64,000 nt of DNA. Source: Dasyornis broadbenti. Lineage: Eukaryota > Chordata > Aves > Passeriformes > Dasyornithidae. Below the pieces are notes generated by a model, which was not told the DNA's origin, searched no databases, and saw only the letters and a program-made list of their open reading frames with translations. The stretch is taken from positions 1,949,861-2,013,860 of the forward strand of contig VZRN01004254.1 of assembly GCA_013397935.1 (NCBI GenBank), given 5' to 3'. How positions within the stretch are numbered: position 1 is the stretch's first letter; the number at the start of each line of letters is the position of its first letter. Shown one piece after another: positions 38,501 to 46,200 of this stretch. The translations under genes were made by a program, and so were the position numbers.

Positions 38501-39790
38501 TTTTAATAAATTCAAATATCCCTTTAAAAAACCAAAACCCACCCCCCAAACACCCCCAAAACATTACCAAAACAAAAATACAACCATATTTTAAAATCTG
38601 AAGTTAAAAAGTTTAATTCCTTTGCATTGGAGGTCTTTGGTTTCTGTTGTCCTTGCAATACTTGTTGACATTAGGTCTCCTTCATTTCAACTACTTCTGT
38701 TACAGTTTCATAAAGGTGGTGCTGATGCCTGGCTCAAGCATTGCTAAAAAAATAGTTGGAGCATCTGAGGTGAGAAAAGCCAAGGCATCCAGCACACCTC
38801 CCACTGCTTCTATTCCTGTACTCACTCCTACAACACTTGTAATGTAGACAGAATTTTTAAATGCCTGATGAGAATTACTGGGAAAGCAACTATGTGGAGA
38901 ACACTGAAATGATTTACATATTTTATGGATAACTGATTTTAGTATAAAGGAGAACACTTCCTAAAGAATGTTCTGTAAGTAAATGTTTTGCATGATGTTC
39001 TGAAAGCAGGAGAGAGAATTCTCATGTGATTCTTAAACAGAATACACAATTGTAAACTCTGAAATGGTGATAAAAATATATGTAGAGCATAGAACAAATT
39101 TAATCTATTTTTTTAAAATTACAAATCCTGCCTGTAGTATAGACCAATGTATCATCTCTGCTGTGTTTGCACACCAGTAAGGATTTTAGGTTGACATACA
39201 TGTTTTGTGATGTTTGAATTCTTTGCCTGTATACCCTTAAGGGCTCCTCCAGCAGAGCTGAGGACGGGTTGTCTCAGGACAGTCAAAAGAGCATTAGGGA
39301 CATCTACTACCCACAGAAAACTTAGAGCTCTGAGTACAGGAAAAAAAAAACCTTTAATGTTGTAAAGAATTAAAAATAAACTCCACATAAATTCATCCTA
39401 ACAGTGAAATATTGCTTAGTTCCAGCAGCTCAGCTGCTTTTGAAAGTAAAAAATGGATCATGCCCTAGATGAAGGCAATTTCCATTCCAAATCCTAGCTT
39501 TGCCAGTTCATGTTAACTGGCAAATCAGTCTGAAGGGATATTGCACACAAAAAGTATTTGAATCAAACGCTGTTAATCTATTTTTCTTCTGTACAGATCT
39601 CAAAACAATGAGTGAGCGACTCAAGAACAGGTACTACGTGTCTAAGAAATTATTCATGGCAGACTTGCAGCGAGTCTTTACAAACTGCAGAGAGTACAAC
39701 CCCCCCGAGAGTGAATACTACAAATGTGCCAATATACTGGAGAAATTCTTCTACACAAAAATTAAAGAAGCTGGACTAATTGACAAGTGA
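8470..39790 (+). CDS. KAT2B: KAT2B (PCAF) lysine acetyltransferase, exons 2-18 (5' partial)
   Basis: KAT2B is the nuclear lysine acetyltransferase PCAF, a GCN5 paralogue and SAGA/PCAF-complex coactivator. It transfers acetyl from acetyl-CoA to histone H3 (K9/K14) and to factors such as p53. Seventeen exons at 8470-8596, 13373-13518, 14023-14112, 15601-15782, 18051-18242, 20730-20836, 21433-21558, 23029-23165, 24544-24752, 26930-27056, 29294-29404, 30940-31083, 35024-35138, 35902-35938, 36298-36361, 36459-36543 and 39597-39790 join in frame with GT..AG borders to 730 codons plus stop. Human KAT2B has 832 residues, and the missing ~102 are its exon 1, upstream of the window. Visible parts in order are the PCAF-homology domain (exons 2-9), the GNAT domain (10-13), a linker (14-15) and the bromodomain (16-18). 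The catalytic Glu (FTEIVF), the acetyl-CoA motif QVKGYG, the WPF shelf and the acetyl-lysine Asn (EYNPPESEYY) are intact. KAT2A is excluded by the close match to KAT2B and by SGO1 next door. Confidence 0.97.
9306..9784 (-). mobile_element. CR1 LINE, 3' end, antisense to KAT2B
   Basis: The plus strand reads AGAATCACAGAACAG, GAGTTGGAAGGGATG, GATCATCTAGTCCTACCCCC and later CTTGTCCTGTCACTACATG. This is the reverse complement of the bird CR1 3' region, whose sense strand ends in 'cttccaacc..tgattct'. About 480 bases remain, 5'-truncated as usual for CR1. It lies in KAT2B intron 2 (8597-13372), which otherwise shows nothing recognisable. Confidence 0.9.
13373..13518 (+). CDS. KAT2B: KAT2B exon 3
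   Basis: Acceptor TTTTGTTTAG, donor AAA|GTAAGC. It encodes HVSHLENVSEEEMNRLLG.. to ..KQVYFYLFK, almost identical to human PCAF. It takes over phase 1 from exon 2 and ends in phase 0. Intron 3 (13519-14022) shows nothing recognisable. Confidence 0.96.
14023..14112 (+). CDS. KAT2B: KAT2B exon 4
   Basis: Acceptor TTTTAAACAG, donor CAG|GTAAAG; exactly 30 codons, phase 0 to 0. It reads LLRKCILQMGKPVVEG.. and ends KPSIEQ. Compared with human it is one residue shorter at the Glu-Lys-Lys-Pro-Pro stretch, here Glu-Ser-Pro-Pro. Intron 4 (14113-15600) has a GT/T-rich tract at about 14130-14260 and no other feature. Confidence 0.95.
15601..15782 (+). CDS. KAT2B: KAT2B exon 5
   Basis: Acceptor ACTTTTTAAG, donor AG|GTAATG. 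It encodes GVNNFVQYKFSHLPSKERQ.. through NYT and two bases of the next Arg codon. It is part of the PCAF-homology domain, nearly identical to human. Intron 5 (15783-18050) contains the pair of unnamed repeats listed separately. Confidence 0.96.
15860..16055 (-). repeat. Unclassified dispersed repeat, copy A
   Basis: This stretch and 16970-17165 share GAATTCTTGCAG, GTCTTGAG/GTTTTGAG, TGTACTTTATCA/TGTGCTTTATCA, CCAAGAACAG.GAGTAGA and CTTTTGCAA..GTGTTTG in the same order, spacing and orientation. Read on the minus strand, both give a similar peptide (STRCSWLIKYISQDT here). I do not recognise the family. It may be an old LINE or DNA-transposon piece. The strand is assigned only from the peptide likeness. 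Confidence 0.5.
16970..17165 (-). repeat. Unclassified dispersed repeat, copy B
   Basis: Second copy of the element at 15860-16055, 1.1 kb away in the same intron and the same orientation. The minus strand gives STPCSWMIKHSSQNT in the frame matching copy A. By eye the two copies agree at roughly two thirds of positions with small indels, so the duplication, or the two insertions, is old. Confidence 0.5.
18051..18242 (+). CDS. KAT2B: KAT2B exon 6
   Basis: Acceptor CTCTTTACAG, donor AA|GTAAGG. The first base completes Arg, then WLCYCNVPQFCDSLPRYE.. to ..LTHFP with two bases of Lys. The Cys-rich words and the QARQEKDKLPQEKRT helix match PCAF. Intron 6 (18243-20729) shows nothing recognisable. 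Confidence 0.96.
20730..20836 (+). CDS. KAT2B: KAT2B exon 7
   Basis: Acceptor TTGTGCCTAG, donor ACAG|GTAATT. It encodes (K)FLSMLEEEVYSQNSPIWDQDF.. to TSQLGIQT and one base of Val. Next to human it differs mainly at the Met-Val-Ser after QDF. Intron 7 (20837-21432) carries a short (GA)n run near 20921-20933 and nothing else. Confidence 0.95.
21433..21558 (+). CDS. KAT2B: KAT2B exon 8
   Basis: Acceptor ATCATTTCAG, donor TTAG|GTAATG. It reads (V)ISPPPVARSVAYSGSPSS.. to ..SALDPNL, a Ser/Pro-rich linker between the PCAF-homology and acetyltransferase domains. This is the most diverged exon compared with human. Intron 8 (21559-23028) has a 20-base A run at 22848-22867 followed by A/C-rich sequence to about 22930. 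Confidence 0.93.
23029..23165 (+). CDS. KAT2B: KAT2B exon 9
   Basis: Acceptor GTTTTGTAG, donor GAG|GTGAGA. It encodes GEKRKNNEPYSLEDSKRP.. then GDIPIELINEVMSTITD.. ending MLGPE. It includes a basic KRK cluster and leads into the acetyltransferase domain. Intron 9 (23166-24543) shows nothing recognisable beyond a short direct repeat of GGTCTGTTT at its start. Confidence 0.95.
24544..24752 (+). CDS. KAT2B: KAT2B exon 10 (start of GNAT domain)
   Basis: Acceptor GTGGTACAG, donor CC|GTGGGT. It encodes TNFLSAHSARDEAARLEERR.. to ITRLVFD and two bases of Pro. This is the N-terminal part of the acetyltransferase fold, virtually identical to human. Only 141 bases separate its donor from the LTR-derived element in intron 10 (24753-26929). 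Confidence 0.96.
24894..26049. mobile_element. Foldback (inverted-arm) LTR-derived element in KAT2B intron 10
   Basis: It starts TGTGGTGG and ends CCACCACA. The first ~225 bases and the reverse complement of the last ~225 align along their whole length, sharing words such as CTGGCTGGATGCC, CTGCTCTAT, CTCAGCTGGAC, GGAGAGAAAAT and GCAGGGAGAG/ACAGGGAGAG. Near the middle, CCATGGTG and CACCATGG (25403-25420) face each other. Each arm resembles the polyadenylation-signal side of a bird LTR, with AATAAA at 25860-25865 on the plus strand. No target-site duplication is evident (GGGAC before, AGAGC after). A 208-residue minus-strand open frame inside shows no protein family and is taken as chance. Confidence 0.75.
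26930..27056 (+). CDS. KAT2B: KAT2B exon 11 (catalytic core)
   Basis: Acceptor TCTGCTCAG, donor AAG|GTAAAA. It encodes KHKTLALIKDGRVIGGICF.. RMFPSQGFTEIVFCAVTS NEQVK. The Glu in FTEIVF is the general base (Glu570 in human), and QVK begins the acetyl-CoA pyrophosphate-binding motif finished in exon 12. Intron 11 (27057-29293) has a short (ATTA)n run at 27273-27292 and a possible old repeat near 28845-28905. Confidence 0.97.
28845..28905 (+). repeat. Possible old amniote LINE/SINE tail
   Basis: The words GGATTATAAATCCTTTGAGG, CAGAGACTGT and GTGCACAGAACACTGG resemble a common ancient amniote repeat end ('gattgtaagctcctt..ggcagggactgt..tacagcacctagcac'). The match is loose and by eye. Confidence 0.3.
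29294..29404 (+). CDS. KAT2B: KAT2B exon 12
   Basis: Acceptor TTTCTCACAG, donor CAG|GTAAGG; 37 codons. It begins GYGTHLMNHLKEYHIKH.., so with exon 11 it forms QVKGYG, the Q-x-x-G-x-G acetyl-CoA signature of GNAT enzymes. It ends ADEYAIGYFKKQ, with the conserved Tyr-containing C-terminal part of the fold. An in-frame open stretch upstream of the acceptor is intronic. Confidence 0.97.
29930..30149 (+). mobile_element. CR1 LINE, 3' end, sense to KAT2B
   Basis: The order TTTCCTAGGGAGGTGGTGGA, CTTCAAGACTGG, GGGGCTAGATGACCTCCT, AGTTCCTTCCAACC and TTCTATGATTCTG is the bird CR1 3' end, including the terminal TTCTATGATTCT unit. It is 5'-truncated to about 220 bases. It lies in KAT2B intron 12 (29405-30939), which is otherwise featureless. 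Confidence 0.9.
30940..31083 (+). CDS. KAT2B: KAT2B exon 13 (end of GNAT domain)
   Basis: Acceptor TTTTGTCAG, donor GAG|GTAAAG; 48 codons. It reads GFSKDIKVPKAKYVGYIKDY.. to ..FSVIIKKQKE. Differences from human are conservative (KDIKVPKAK for KEIKIPKTK). Intron 13 (31084-35023) holds a 24-base duplicated unit near 31798-31846 and the solo LTR at 32204-33342. Confidence 0.96.
32204..33342 (-). mobile_element. Solo LTR of an endogenous retrovirus with 5-bp target duplication
   Basis: The element begins TGTCATGGTTT and ends AAACCACGACA, imperfect inverted termini with the TG..CA ends of retroviral LTRs. It is flanked by a perfect ACTCT on both sides (32199-32203 and 33343-33347), a 5-bp target-site duplication. 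Reading the minus strand, AATAAATTAGATC followed by TTATCTCAACTCATGAG resembles the polyadenylation and end region of the LTR arms at 24894-26049, so the LTR is probably antisense to KAT2B. No gag, pol or env remains. The central GC-rich part is an assembly gap, so true length is unknown. The 5-bp duplication suggests an ERVL/ERV3-type integrase; that class call is inference. Confidence 0.85.
32523..32927. other. Assembly gap (405 N)
   Basis: A run of undetermined bases inside the solo LTR, in its GC-rich tandem-unit part. Open frames drawn across it are meaningless. The gap lies in an intron and does not affect the KAT2B reading frame. Confidence 1.
35024..35138 (+). CDS. KAT2B: KAT2B exon 14
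   Basis: Acceptor TTTATTATAG, donor ATTA|GTATGT. It encodes IIKKLIERKQAQIRKVYPGL.. to ..ESIPGI and one base of Arg: the alpha-helical extension after the GNAT core and the start of the linker to the bromodomain. Intron 14 (35139-35901) shows nothing recognisable. Confidence 0.96.
35902..35938 (+). CDS. KAT2B: KAT2B exon 15 (37-nt small exon)
   Basis: Acceptor TGGTGTACAG, donor GG|GTAAGT. It reads (R)ETGWKPSGKER, the short basic linker before the bromodomain. It enters with two bases to complete Arg and leaves two bases of Gly, so skipping it would break the frame. Intron 15 is 359 bases. Confidence 0.94.
36298..36361 (+). CDS. KAT2B: KAT2B exon 16 (start of bromodomain)
   Basis: Acceptor TTCTTCAAG, donor AAG|GTGAGT. 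It reads (G)KEPKDPDQLYSTLKTILQQ VK, helix Z of the bromodomain. It is followed by a very short intron of 97 bases (36362-36458). Confidence 0.95.
36459..36543 (+). CDS. KAT2B: KAT2B exon 17 (bromodomain ZA loop)
   Basis: Acceptor TTACCAAAG, donor ATGG|GTAATG. It encodes SHQSAWPFMEPVKRTEAPG.. to VIRFPM. The WPF shelf that lines the acetyl-lysine pocket is intact. Intron 17 (36544-39596) is 3 kb; it has an A/C-rich patch near 38528-38585 and no recognised element. Confidence 0.96.
39597..39790 (+). CDS. KAT2B: KAT2B exon 18 (bromodomain end and stop)
   Basis: Acceptor TTCTGTACAG. The exon completes Asp, then reads LKTMSERLKNRYYVSKKLF.., CREYNPPESEYYKCAN.. and ends KEAGLIDK with stop TGA at 39788. 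The Asn of EYNPP (Asn803 in human), which hydrogen-bonds acetyl-lysine, is present. The C-terminus has the usual length. Confidence 0.97.
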
Positions 39791-40836
39791 CACTGTCTTT
39801 TTTACAACCAAATAGCGTGCCTATGTTATGGACAAGGAAAGCCGTTCTATATCTGAGTTGTGGGACTTTCAAGAAACTTCTGTTTAATACTTAGCACTTT
39901 TAAAAACCCTTTTAGTTTTGCAAACATGTATTATACTGAAGTTACAAAAATTATTTTATTAAAATGCTTTATAATGTATTTAATTATGGAAAATTTCTTT
40001 TGTGTGCCGATTACCTTATGTTCCTAATAAGTTTATCAGCTACAGCCTCAGAAACCCCACAAACATGGGGGAAGTTGCACATGTTTGGGAAGATGAAGAA
40101 AATTCCCAGACAACAGATGTTATAGCTTACCTAATGTTATAGCTTACCTAATGCAGTACCTATTTGATAAAGTTTTATTATTTTTTCCAGTAAAAAAGAA
40201 AATTGTAAGGGAAAACAACAGGTGTGGGGGGGTTCTGAAACATTTGTTTCTTTGTAGAATCTTTTTATAAGATATTATTTTTTAAAAGAAACACTCAGCA
40301 GGTTGAGAAGCTGTGAGAGAAGAGCAGTCAGGTTCTGAAAAAGGACTGCCTGTAGTCTTTGATAGATGCAAGTTTTTCTATTAATTTTCAGTTTTGATAA
40401 ATATTTTACCTGCAAATTGTAATCTCATAACCACTCTTTAAAAAAAGAAAAAAAAAAAGAAAAATATCTGGCTAGATGCATAATTTCATAGTGACTTGGC
40501 TTATGCAGGACATAAGTACCCAAAATGACTTTAGAGACTACTTTGCATCTACTAGACAATTTTAATTGGCTTAGTAGAGTTTAAGGTTTTCATGCACTTC
40601 ATGATCCACCCTACTTACTACTCTTCACTGCTAAATTCTTTACATTATTCAGCAGAAATAAAACTATTGTACACAAAAGAAGAAAACATAGGACAGCTTC
40701 AAGCTTAGATACTTGGCTCTGTGGTAAACTGGATTATCTACCAAGCTTTATTGTAAATGCTTATTAACTGTGATTATTTAGACCCAGGAACATATTAACA
40801 TTTTACAGCTCTTGCTACTATATCTTCAAAAAGAGC

Positions 40837-40870
40837 ACACACACACACACATATATAATATATATATATT
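40837..40870. repeat. (CA)n/(TA)n microsatellite
   Basis: A run of CA units passes into AT-alternating sequence within the KAT2B 3'UTR, so it would be transcribed. It is likely length-variable. Confidence 0.9.
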
Positions 40871-41491
40871 GCTGCTTACACTACATTTAAGAGGTACACC
40901 TAAATCCTTAATGGAGATCAGTACAGGCCAACAAGCTGTCCCTTGATATTTTCTAATTAGAGTTTGTAACTGTAAATTATAATTGCTTTTGTGAAAAACA
41001 GATTAAACTTTCATTCTTGGTGTTTTATATTTACAGATGTTACACTGGTAAAATTCAATAGTTATGAGACTGAGAAAACCAATCCTGTGCTGTGTCAAAG
41101 AATCTATTCCTGCAAAATGCCTGTGCAATGTTAGATCACAAGTCAATTCAGCAAGGAGATGTCAGGAACTATCTGGAAGTAGTAAATGTGGTACCCAAGG
41201 TATTCAAAATGTTAACGCTGGACTTGCCATCATGTTTTGTATGAATTTAGTCTGACCTACATTGGGATCTATAACAAAGGTACAGTGAGTACTTTCTTTT
41301 TAATAGCCGGAACAGGATGCTATAAACCTGTTTTGTAGATTGGGCCTACAGATGCACCTGTTAAGCTTGGTAACCTGTGAATTTTTGTTATTTTCAGAGT
41401 AGATTTTCTTATCGTCTTTCAATCAGATTGTCTCTTCTATATTGAAACGTGTTTTCTAATTTAAGAATTAATATTTTCATAGATACTGTGC

Positions 41492-41497
41492 AATAAA
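41492..41497 (+). terminator. KAT2B: KAT2B poly(A) signal AATAAA (distal)
   Basis: Canonical hexamer 1.7 kb after the stop codon, followed by TG-rich sequence (ATGGTAGGATATGTGGTTTTG) typical of a downstream element. Confidence 0.6.
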
Positions 41498-41515
41498 GTT
41501 ATGGTAGGATATGTG

Positions 41516-42699
41516 GTTTTGCAAATGCTTTAACAGCTGATGAACTTTACATTTGTCAAATTAATATATTGTACTGGTACAGAATAGTTTTAAATTATAT
41601 ATGTACAAAACTTGACTTATTTTGGTCTCTTTTTTTCATTAATTAGTACTTGTGATACAAACATACATACTGAAGCAATTTCACAACCAAGCACAGTGAA
41701 GCTACGGGAGTGCTATCAGTGCCTCTTCCAGGTAGGATAGAAAAGATGCAAAATGGTCTCATGAGTTCTTCACCAGAGCATGGTGGGGTGAGCTGTGATC
41801 AGTCCAAGCAGCATTCCCAGCTTTGTGGTAACTGAGATACAGTGCTGTTACTCCCATCTCCTCAACACTTTCCAACGGTTCCTTAACTTAGGTGTTTCAA
41901 AGTTTTGATTTTTTCACCTCAAAGCATGCTTATGCTATTTGCTGGTATTTGCCTTCAAGAGTCCTTTACTCACAATAACACATAATATATGTAGCATCAC
42001 CATCATGGTACTAAGGTAGTCCCTCATTTTGCATACCATAAACAAAACCTGCACCTGTCCAATACATGACAAATAATTAGAGCAGGAAGAGATTTTTCTT
42101 TTCCCCATCTTCTCAGATTTGCACCCATTGAAGTAGGACAGACACTCTTGCAATACAAATGAAGAGCTTGTACTTCTTGTACTTTCCCATAATTTGTAGT
42201 TTTCATTTGGGTATTCTTGTATCCTTTAATACCTAAGTGTGTCTCAAGCAAAGTAAAAGTAGTCTGAGTGGTGGACAGTTAGTAACATTGTTCTCATATA
42301 CAGCCTAGCATGGCACCAAATAGCACAAGCTCCCATGTGGCAGCTCTTCCTCTGGGAAAGGCACAGGGCAAAAATTATTATAAACTATTATGGTAGTCCC
42401 ACAGCTGTTGGGACTAACAGCTTACATTCCACCAAAGTGGAGCCTTCATGAGAAACTGGCTTTGTTTCTGTCTGGTTGATTCTAACTTGCACCTAGTGCA
42501 GGACCAACTAAGCCTTAACTGCTGCTTTTGAGAGCTGCAGCTACGGAATCAATTTAGAGCTTGTAATCTGCTTCTAAACAGTGCTTATGCCACCTCATAA
42601 GATGGGGACAGAGTACACAGGCCTGTAATGCCCACTGCTGACATTACTGCCCGTGGAGCAACTATGGAAACTGGCAAAAGAACGCCAACCCACTCAGAG
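41516..42699. other. KAT2B-SGO1 tail-to-tail spacer
   Basis: About 1.2 kb between the inferred poly(A) sites of two convergent genes. It is AT-rich with no recognised repeat or coding motif. Confidence 0.6.
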
Positions 42700-42720
42700 C
42701 TGTTTCCAAACATTAATATG

Positions 42721-42726
42721 TTTATT
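42721..42726 (-). terminator. SGO1: SGO1 poly(A) signal AATAAA (distal)
   Basis: TTTATT on the plus strand is AATAAA on the minus strand, 370 bases past the SGO1 stop and followed on the minus strand by a G/T-rich stretch. A second AATAAA at 42914-42919 would give a shorter 3'UTR. Which one is used cannot be told from sequence. Confidence 0.5.
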
Positions 42727-43097
42727 ATAAGATTCAGTATGAAAGTACAACCATTACATAAACAAGATCTGTACAAACACTATCATTAAAAATAGTTCCT
42801 GCCCAAAACATATTAAGTGTGTAAAGTTCATCCATACAATATTCACCTTCTTACCCATCAGAGATTTCTCATATACTCCCAGATCCATTAAAAAAGATCT
42901 TGAATAGAATCACTTTATTTATAGAAATAATCCATATCACTGAAAACAAGTCACTAGAATAAATCCAGGCCCCCTTAATTTGATATCCTTAATATTAGGT
43001 ACATAACTATTTACATATTTATATAACATTGTGCAACAAAATATTTCATCCAGGAAATTACTTTCTTCATGGCACAAGCATGGTTTTGCTGAAAGTC

Positions 43098-43239
43098 TCA
43101 ATGACAACTAACAAATTTCTCATTGTATTTTTTCATAGAATCTTTCTTAAGAGAATGTCGTTTAGTGTCTTTTTTCTGCTTGAAAATTGGAGAACACAGG
43201 AACTTTGTATCTGTAAATGGATCTCCCCTCCTGAGTTTC
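43098..43239 (-). CDS. SGO1: SGO1 last coding exon
   Basis: On the minus strand the acceptor is TTTCAAACAG after a 17-base T run. The exon completes Gly and reads KLRRGDPFTDTKFLCSPIFK.. to ..EKFVSCH and TGA. KLRRGDPFTD and SPIFKQKKD match human SGO1. After KQKKD the tail is Lys-rich and shorter than the human long form. The 3'UTR probably runs to about 42700. Confidence 0.93.
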
Positions 43240-46200
43240 CTGTTTGAAAAAAAAAAAAAAAAGCAAATCTGAGTTTTGTTCCCTATGTCACTGAAAACAG
43301 TAACTCTTAGCTAGCAAGTTCAATTTCACACAAACTAGGCTATATTACTAACTCTAGATTTGTTTGAATGAGCTCTTTTGCTGAGGTCTTGTTTTCAAGT
43401 TCTAATAAGCCTCTCAAATCCTCTGTTGGATGGAGAATCATGAACTTTATATCAAACTAGAAAGTAAAGACACCTACCCTGCAATACTTGGTTCTTTATA
43501 GTTCACAGTAACAGTACAGCTCCGCCGCTTGCGTTTTGGAGACTCAGCTCCTTCATCTTCAGGGACAATTGCTGCTTCCCCAGTGCTAGGAAGCACTGCA
43601 GCTGTATTGGTAACGTCACAGAGATGCCCACGAGATGGCTCAGAAGGCTGCCCTGTGAAGAAATTTCAGGTCATTCAGGTAAGTGAGCTTAAAAGAAAAT
43701 CTAACCATTCTTGCAACATTACTCTTAGTTGCTATTAAAAAAAAAAACCCCTAAAATAAGAAAACCTAAACCTCTTAAACAATGTTGTCTTTCAAGGAAA
43801 GAAAACCAATTACAGAACACTTTCTGTACTTACTAATAGACTTATCACTTGATTTGTTGTTTTCAGTCTCTTCTTCATGACAGAGTTTCTGCTCGCGCTG
43901 TGCCAAACATCTTTTGGACCTTGGCCTTGCATGGATTGGTGATGTAGGGTTCTTGTCCACTGAACTCCGCCTTTTCTTCGATTTGCTCTTGTAAGGCTCA
44001 TAAAGGCTGTCATCTGAATCTTCTGCAGTACTGCTTGATTCAGTGGTATTGGTTTCAGCTGAGTCTTCTTCATCATCCACTTCAGTTTTGCTGTTGTTCA
44101 CCTTGTTTTGTCGAAAAGGTGTAAGATGGACACTCTCTTCCAAATGAAAGTCATAAGCATCACTGATGCCACCCAAGAAATTCAACATTTCTTTAGAAGT
44201 CTCTTTACCCTGTTTTCCTGGTTTTTGTTGGGAAGTACGTGGCCATTCCAGTTTTCCTTTCTGGTGCTTTTCTTTCCTTCTTTGAGGGTTTTCTCTGCTT
44301 TTACACTCGGGTTGTTTAAGATCAGAAGTACATTTTAAGTTGAACGGTGTAGTTTCAGAATTTTTCTGGCTCAACACCAGCTCTGAATCAACTTTGCTTT
44401 CATTCAATGAGTGAGAAATAGCTGCACTTATATTTTCTGTAGCACACTTTCCTAGACTTTCCTCAAGCCTAATTTCATTCTGTTCAGAAAGTTCTTTTAC
44501 TGAATCAGGTGCTTCTGAATGGTCCAAGATACCAGTACAAATTACATCAAGGTTCCTCATCTTTGAAAAGTGACGTCTGGTGGACACACTTTTTGGTAAT
44601 ACTCTACCAAGTCCAAACTTCACACTTGAAGAAATGTTTTCCAGCTCTGACTCTGTATTGTCCAGATGAAAGTCAGATGTCTGTCCTTGTAATTGAAGAG
44701 AGAATGTCATGTTAAAGCTAAACAGTAACAACATGTTAAAACTTTGTGCAACAATTCTGAACCTGTCAAAAATTCAGACTATTCTTTGGGTTTTCTCCAC
44801 AGATTTGTATAAACTAGGATATGGCAATTAAGATAAGCTCTGTTTAATACAGCTTCAAGACAGAAAGCAGTTAAGTATATAACATTAGTATTTTCCTATA
44901 AACTTTTCCTTTTAGAAAGGTTATTTACAGGTAATTAGTTTCCTGAGTATCTTGCTTTTTTAACAAGTTTTTATTGATTTCATTAATGCTAATGCCTATC
45001 TGAAGATAATTTTACTTGGTTGAACTGTTTGGTAGATAATGAAACTGGACTGCAGGTATAGAGAAGATAAAGCAGTTTCAAATTCATCCCCATTTTGCTG
45101 GACATCTTCACTCAAATATTTTACAATGGACAGCATTAGCATTCCTCCTTTATGACAATAAGCAGAAAGTTACTCATTAGTTCCTTCAAAAGCAGCAATT
45201 TTTAAAACTTGTACTCACACAATTTTTTCCTAATTCAAAATAGAGCAATGTCTGATACTTTGACTTAGTTACCTTCACTTGGAATTATTTTGGTAAAAGA
45301 AATGTCACTGCCAGATTGCTCACAGATCTTTGACAAAGAACTTCTATCGCCTCCAGCTTCCATCCCACTTGGGAGTACAGGACCATCTTCATGAGCACAC
45401 TTTAGAGGTCCTCTAGAGAAAATACCAAATGTAGTATTTACTAAACAGCAATAAAATTTATGACAAGGAACAATTTCATTACATTGAGTTTTTTCCCTTT
45501 TCCCAGTCAGAAAATTAAACTTCCTGTAACAGAGTTTTCAAACAACAGGCATTAATCAATGATACTTACATTGAATGTATTGGTCCTATGACATTGCAAC
45601 TGTTTCCAGGACCTGAAGAAAGCACTCTTTGATTCTGTCAACAAAATAAATCTTACTGTGATTAAATGGCAGAAATAAGCTTGCACCATCTACAAATTTT
45701 AGACAACTGCCATGTTACCCAAGGAAAGACCAAAGAGGCCCTTGAATCTTTCTTTCTGTCTGGCTAACACCAGTTGCTGTAGGTGTTAGCCAGGCACCTA
45801 CTCAGCCTCTGCACATCAGCACATGCATCACCAGCCCAATCCTACAGCGAGTGGACAGGGGAAGGAACTGTGCACTAAACCCCAGAAAATCAGAGTGCCC
45901 CAACCGCCTCCTAGCAGAGTATCAGTCCCACTTACAACCTACTGACACACCCTCACAGTGTGCACCCTATGGCATACTGGGAACTGTGGGACTAGTCCTT
46001 CCTCTAAATTAATGCTCAGATCTAAAATACCATGTGCATCTATAGTGAAAGGAGTGAGGGGAATCATTAACAGAATTCCTGCTTCTCAACAGGAAAAGGT
46101 GCTTACCATGTCTATGGAACACAAATTCTTTGCCGGGCCAAGGAGAGTGACTGAGTCCAGTAAATTCTGAGAGACTTTGGAAATTATCTCATTCAAGGCT

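Larger units (their letters stand above)
39791..41515 (+). other. KAT2B: KAT2B 3' untranslated region
   Basis: AT-rich, non-coding sequence after the stop. Candidate poly(A) signals AATAAA are at 40657-40662 and 41492-41497. The second gives a ~1.7-kb 3'UTR, in keeping with the long human KAT2B 3'UTR as I recall it. It contains a 17-base unit repeated twice in tandem (40117-40150) and a (CA)n(TA)n microsatellite (about 40837-40870). The end point is inferred. Confidence 0.65.
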
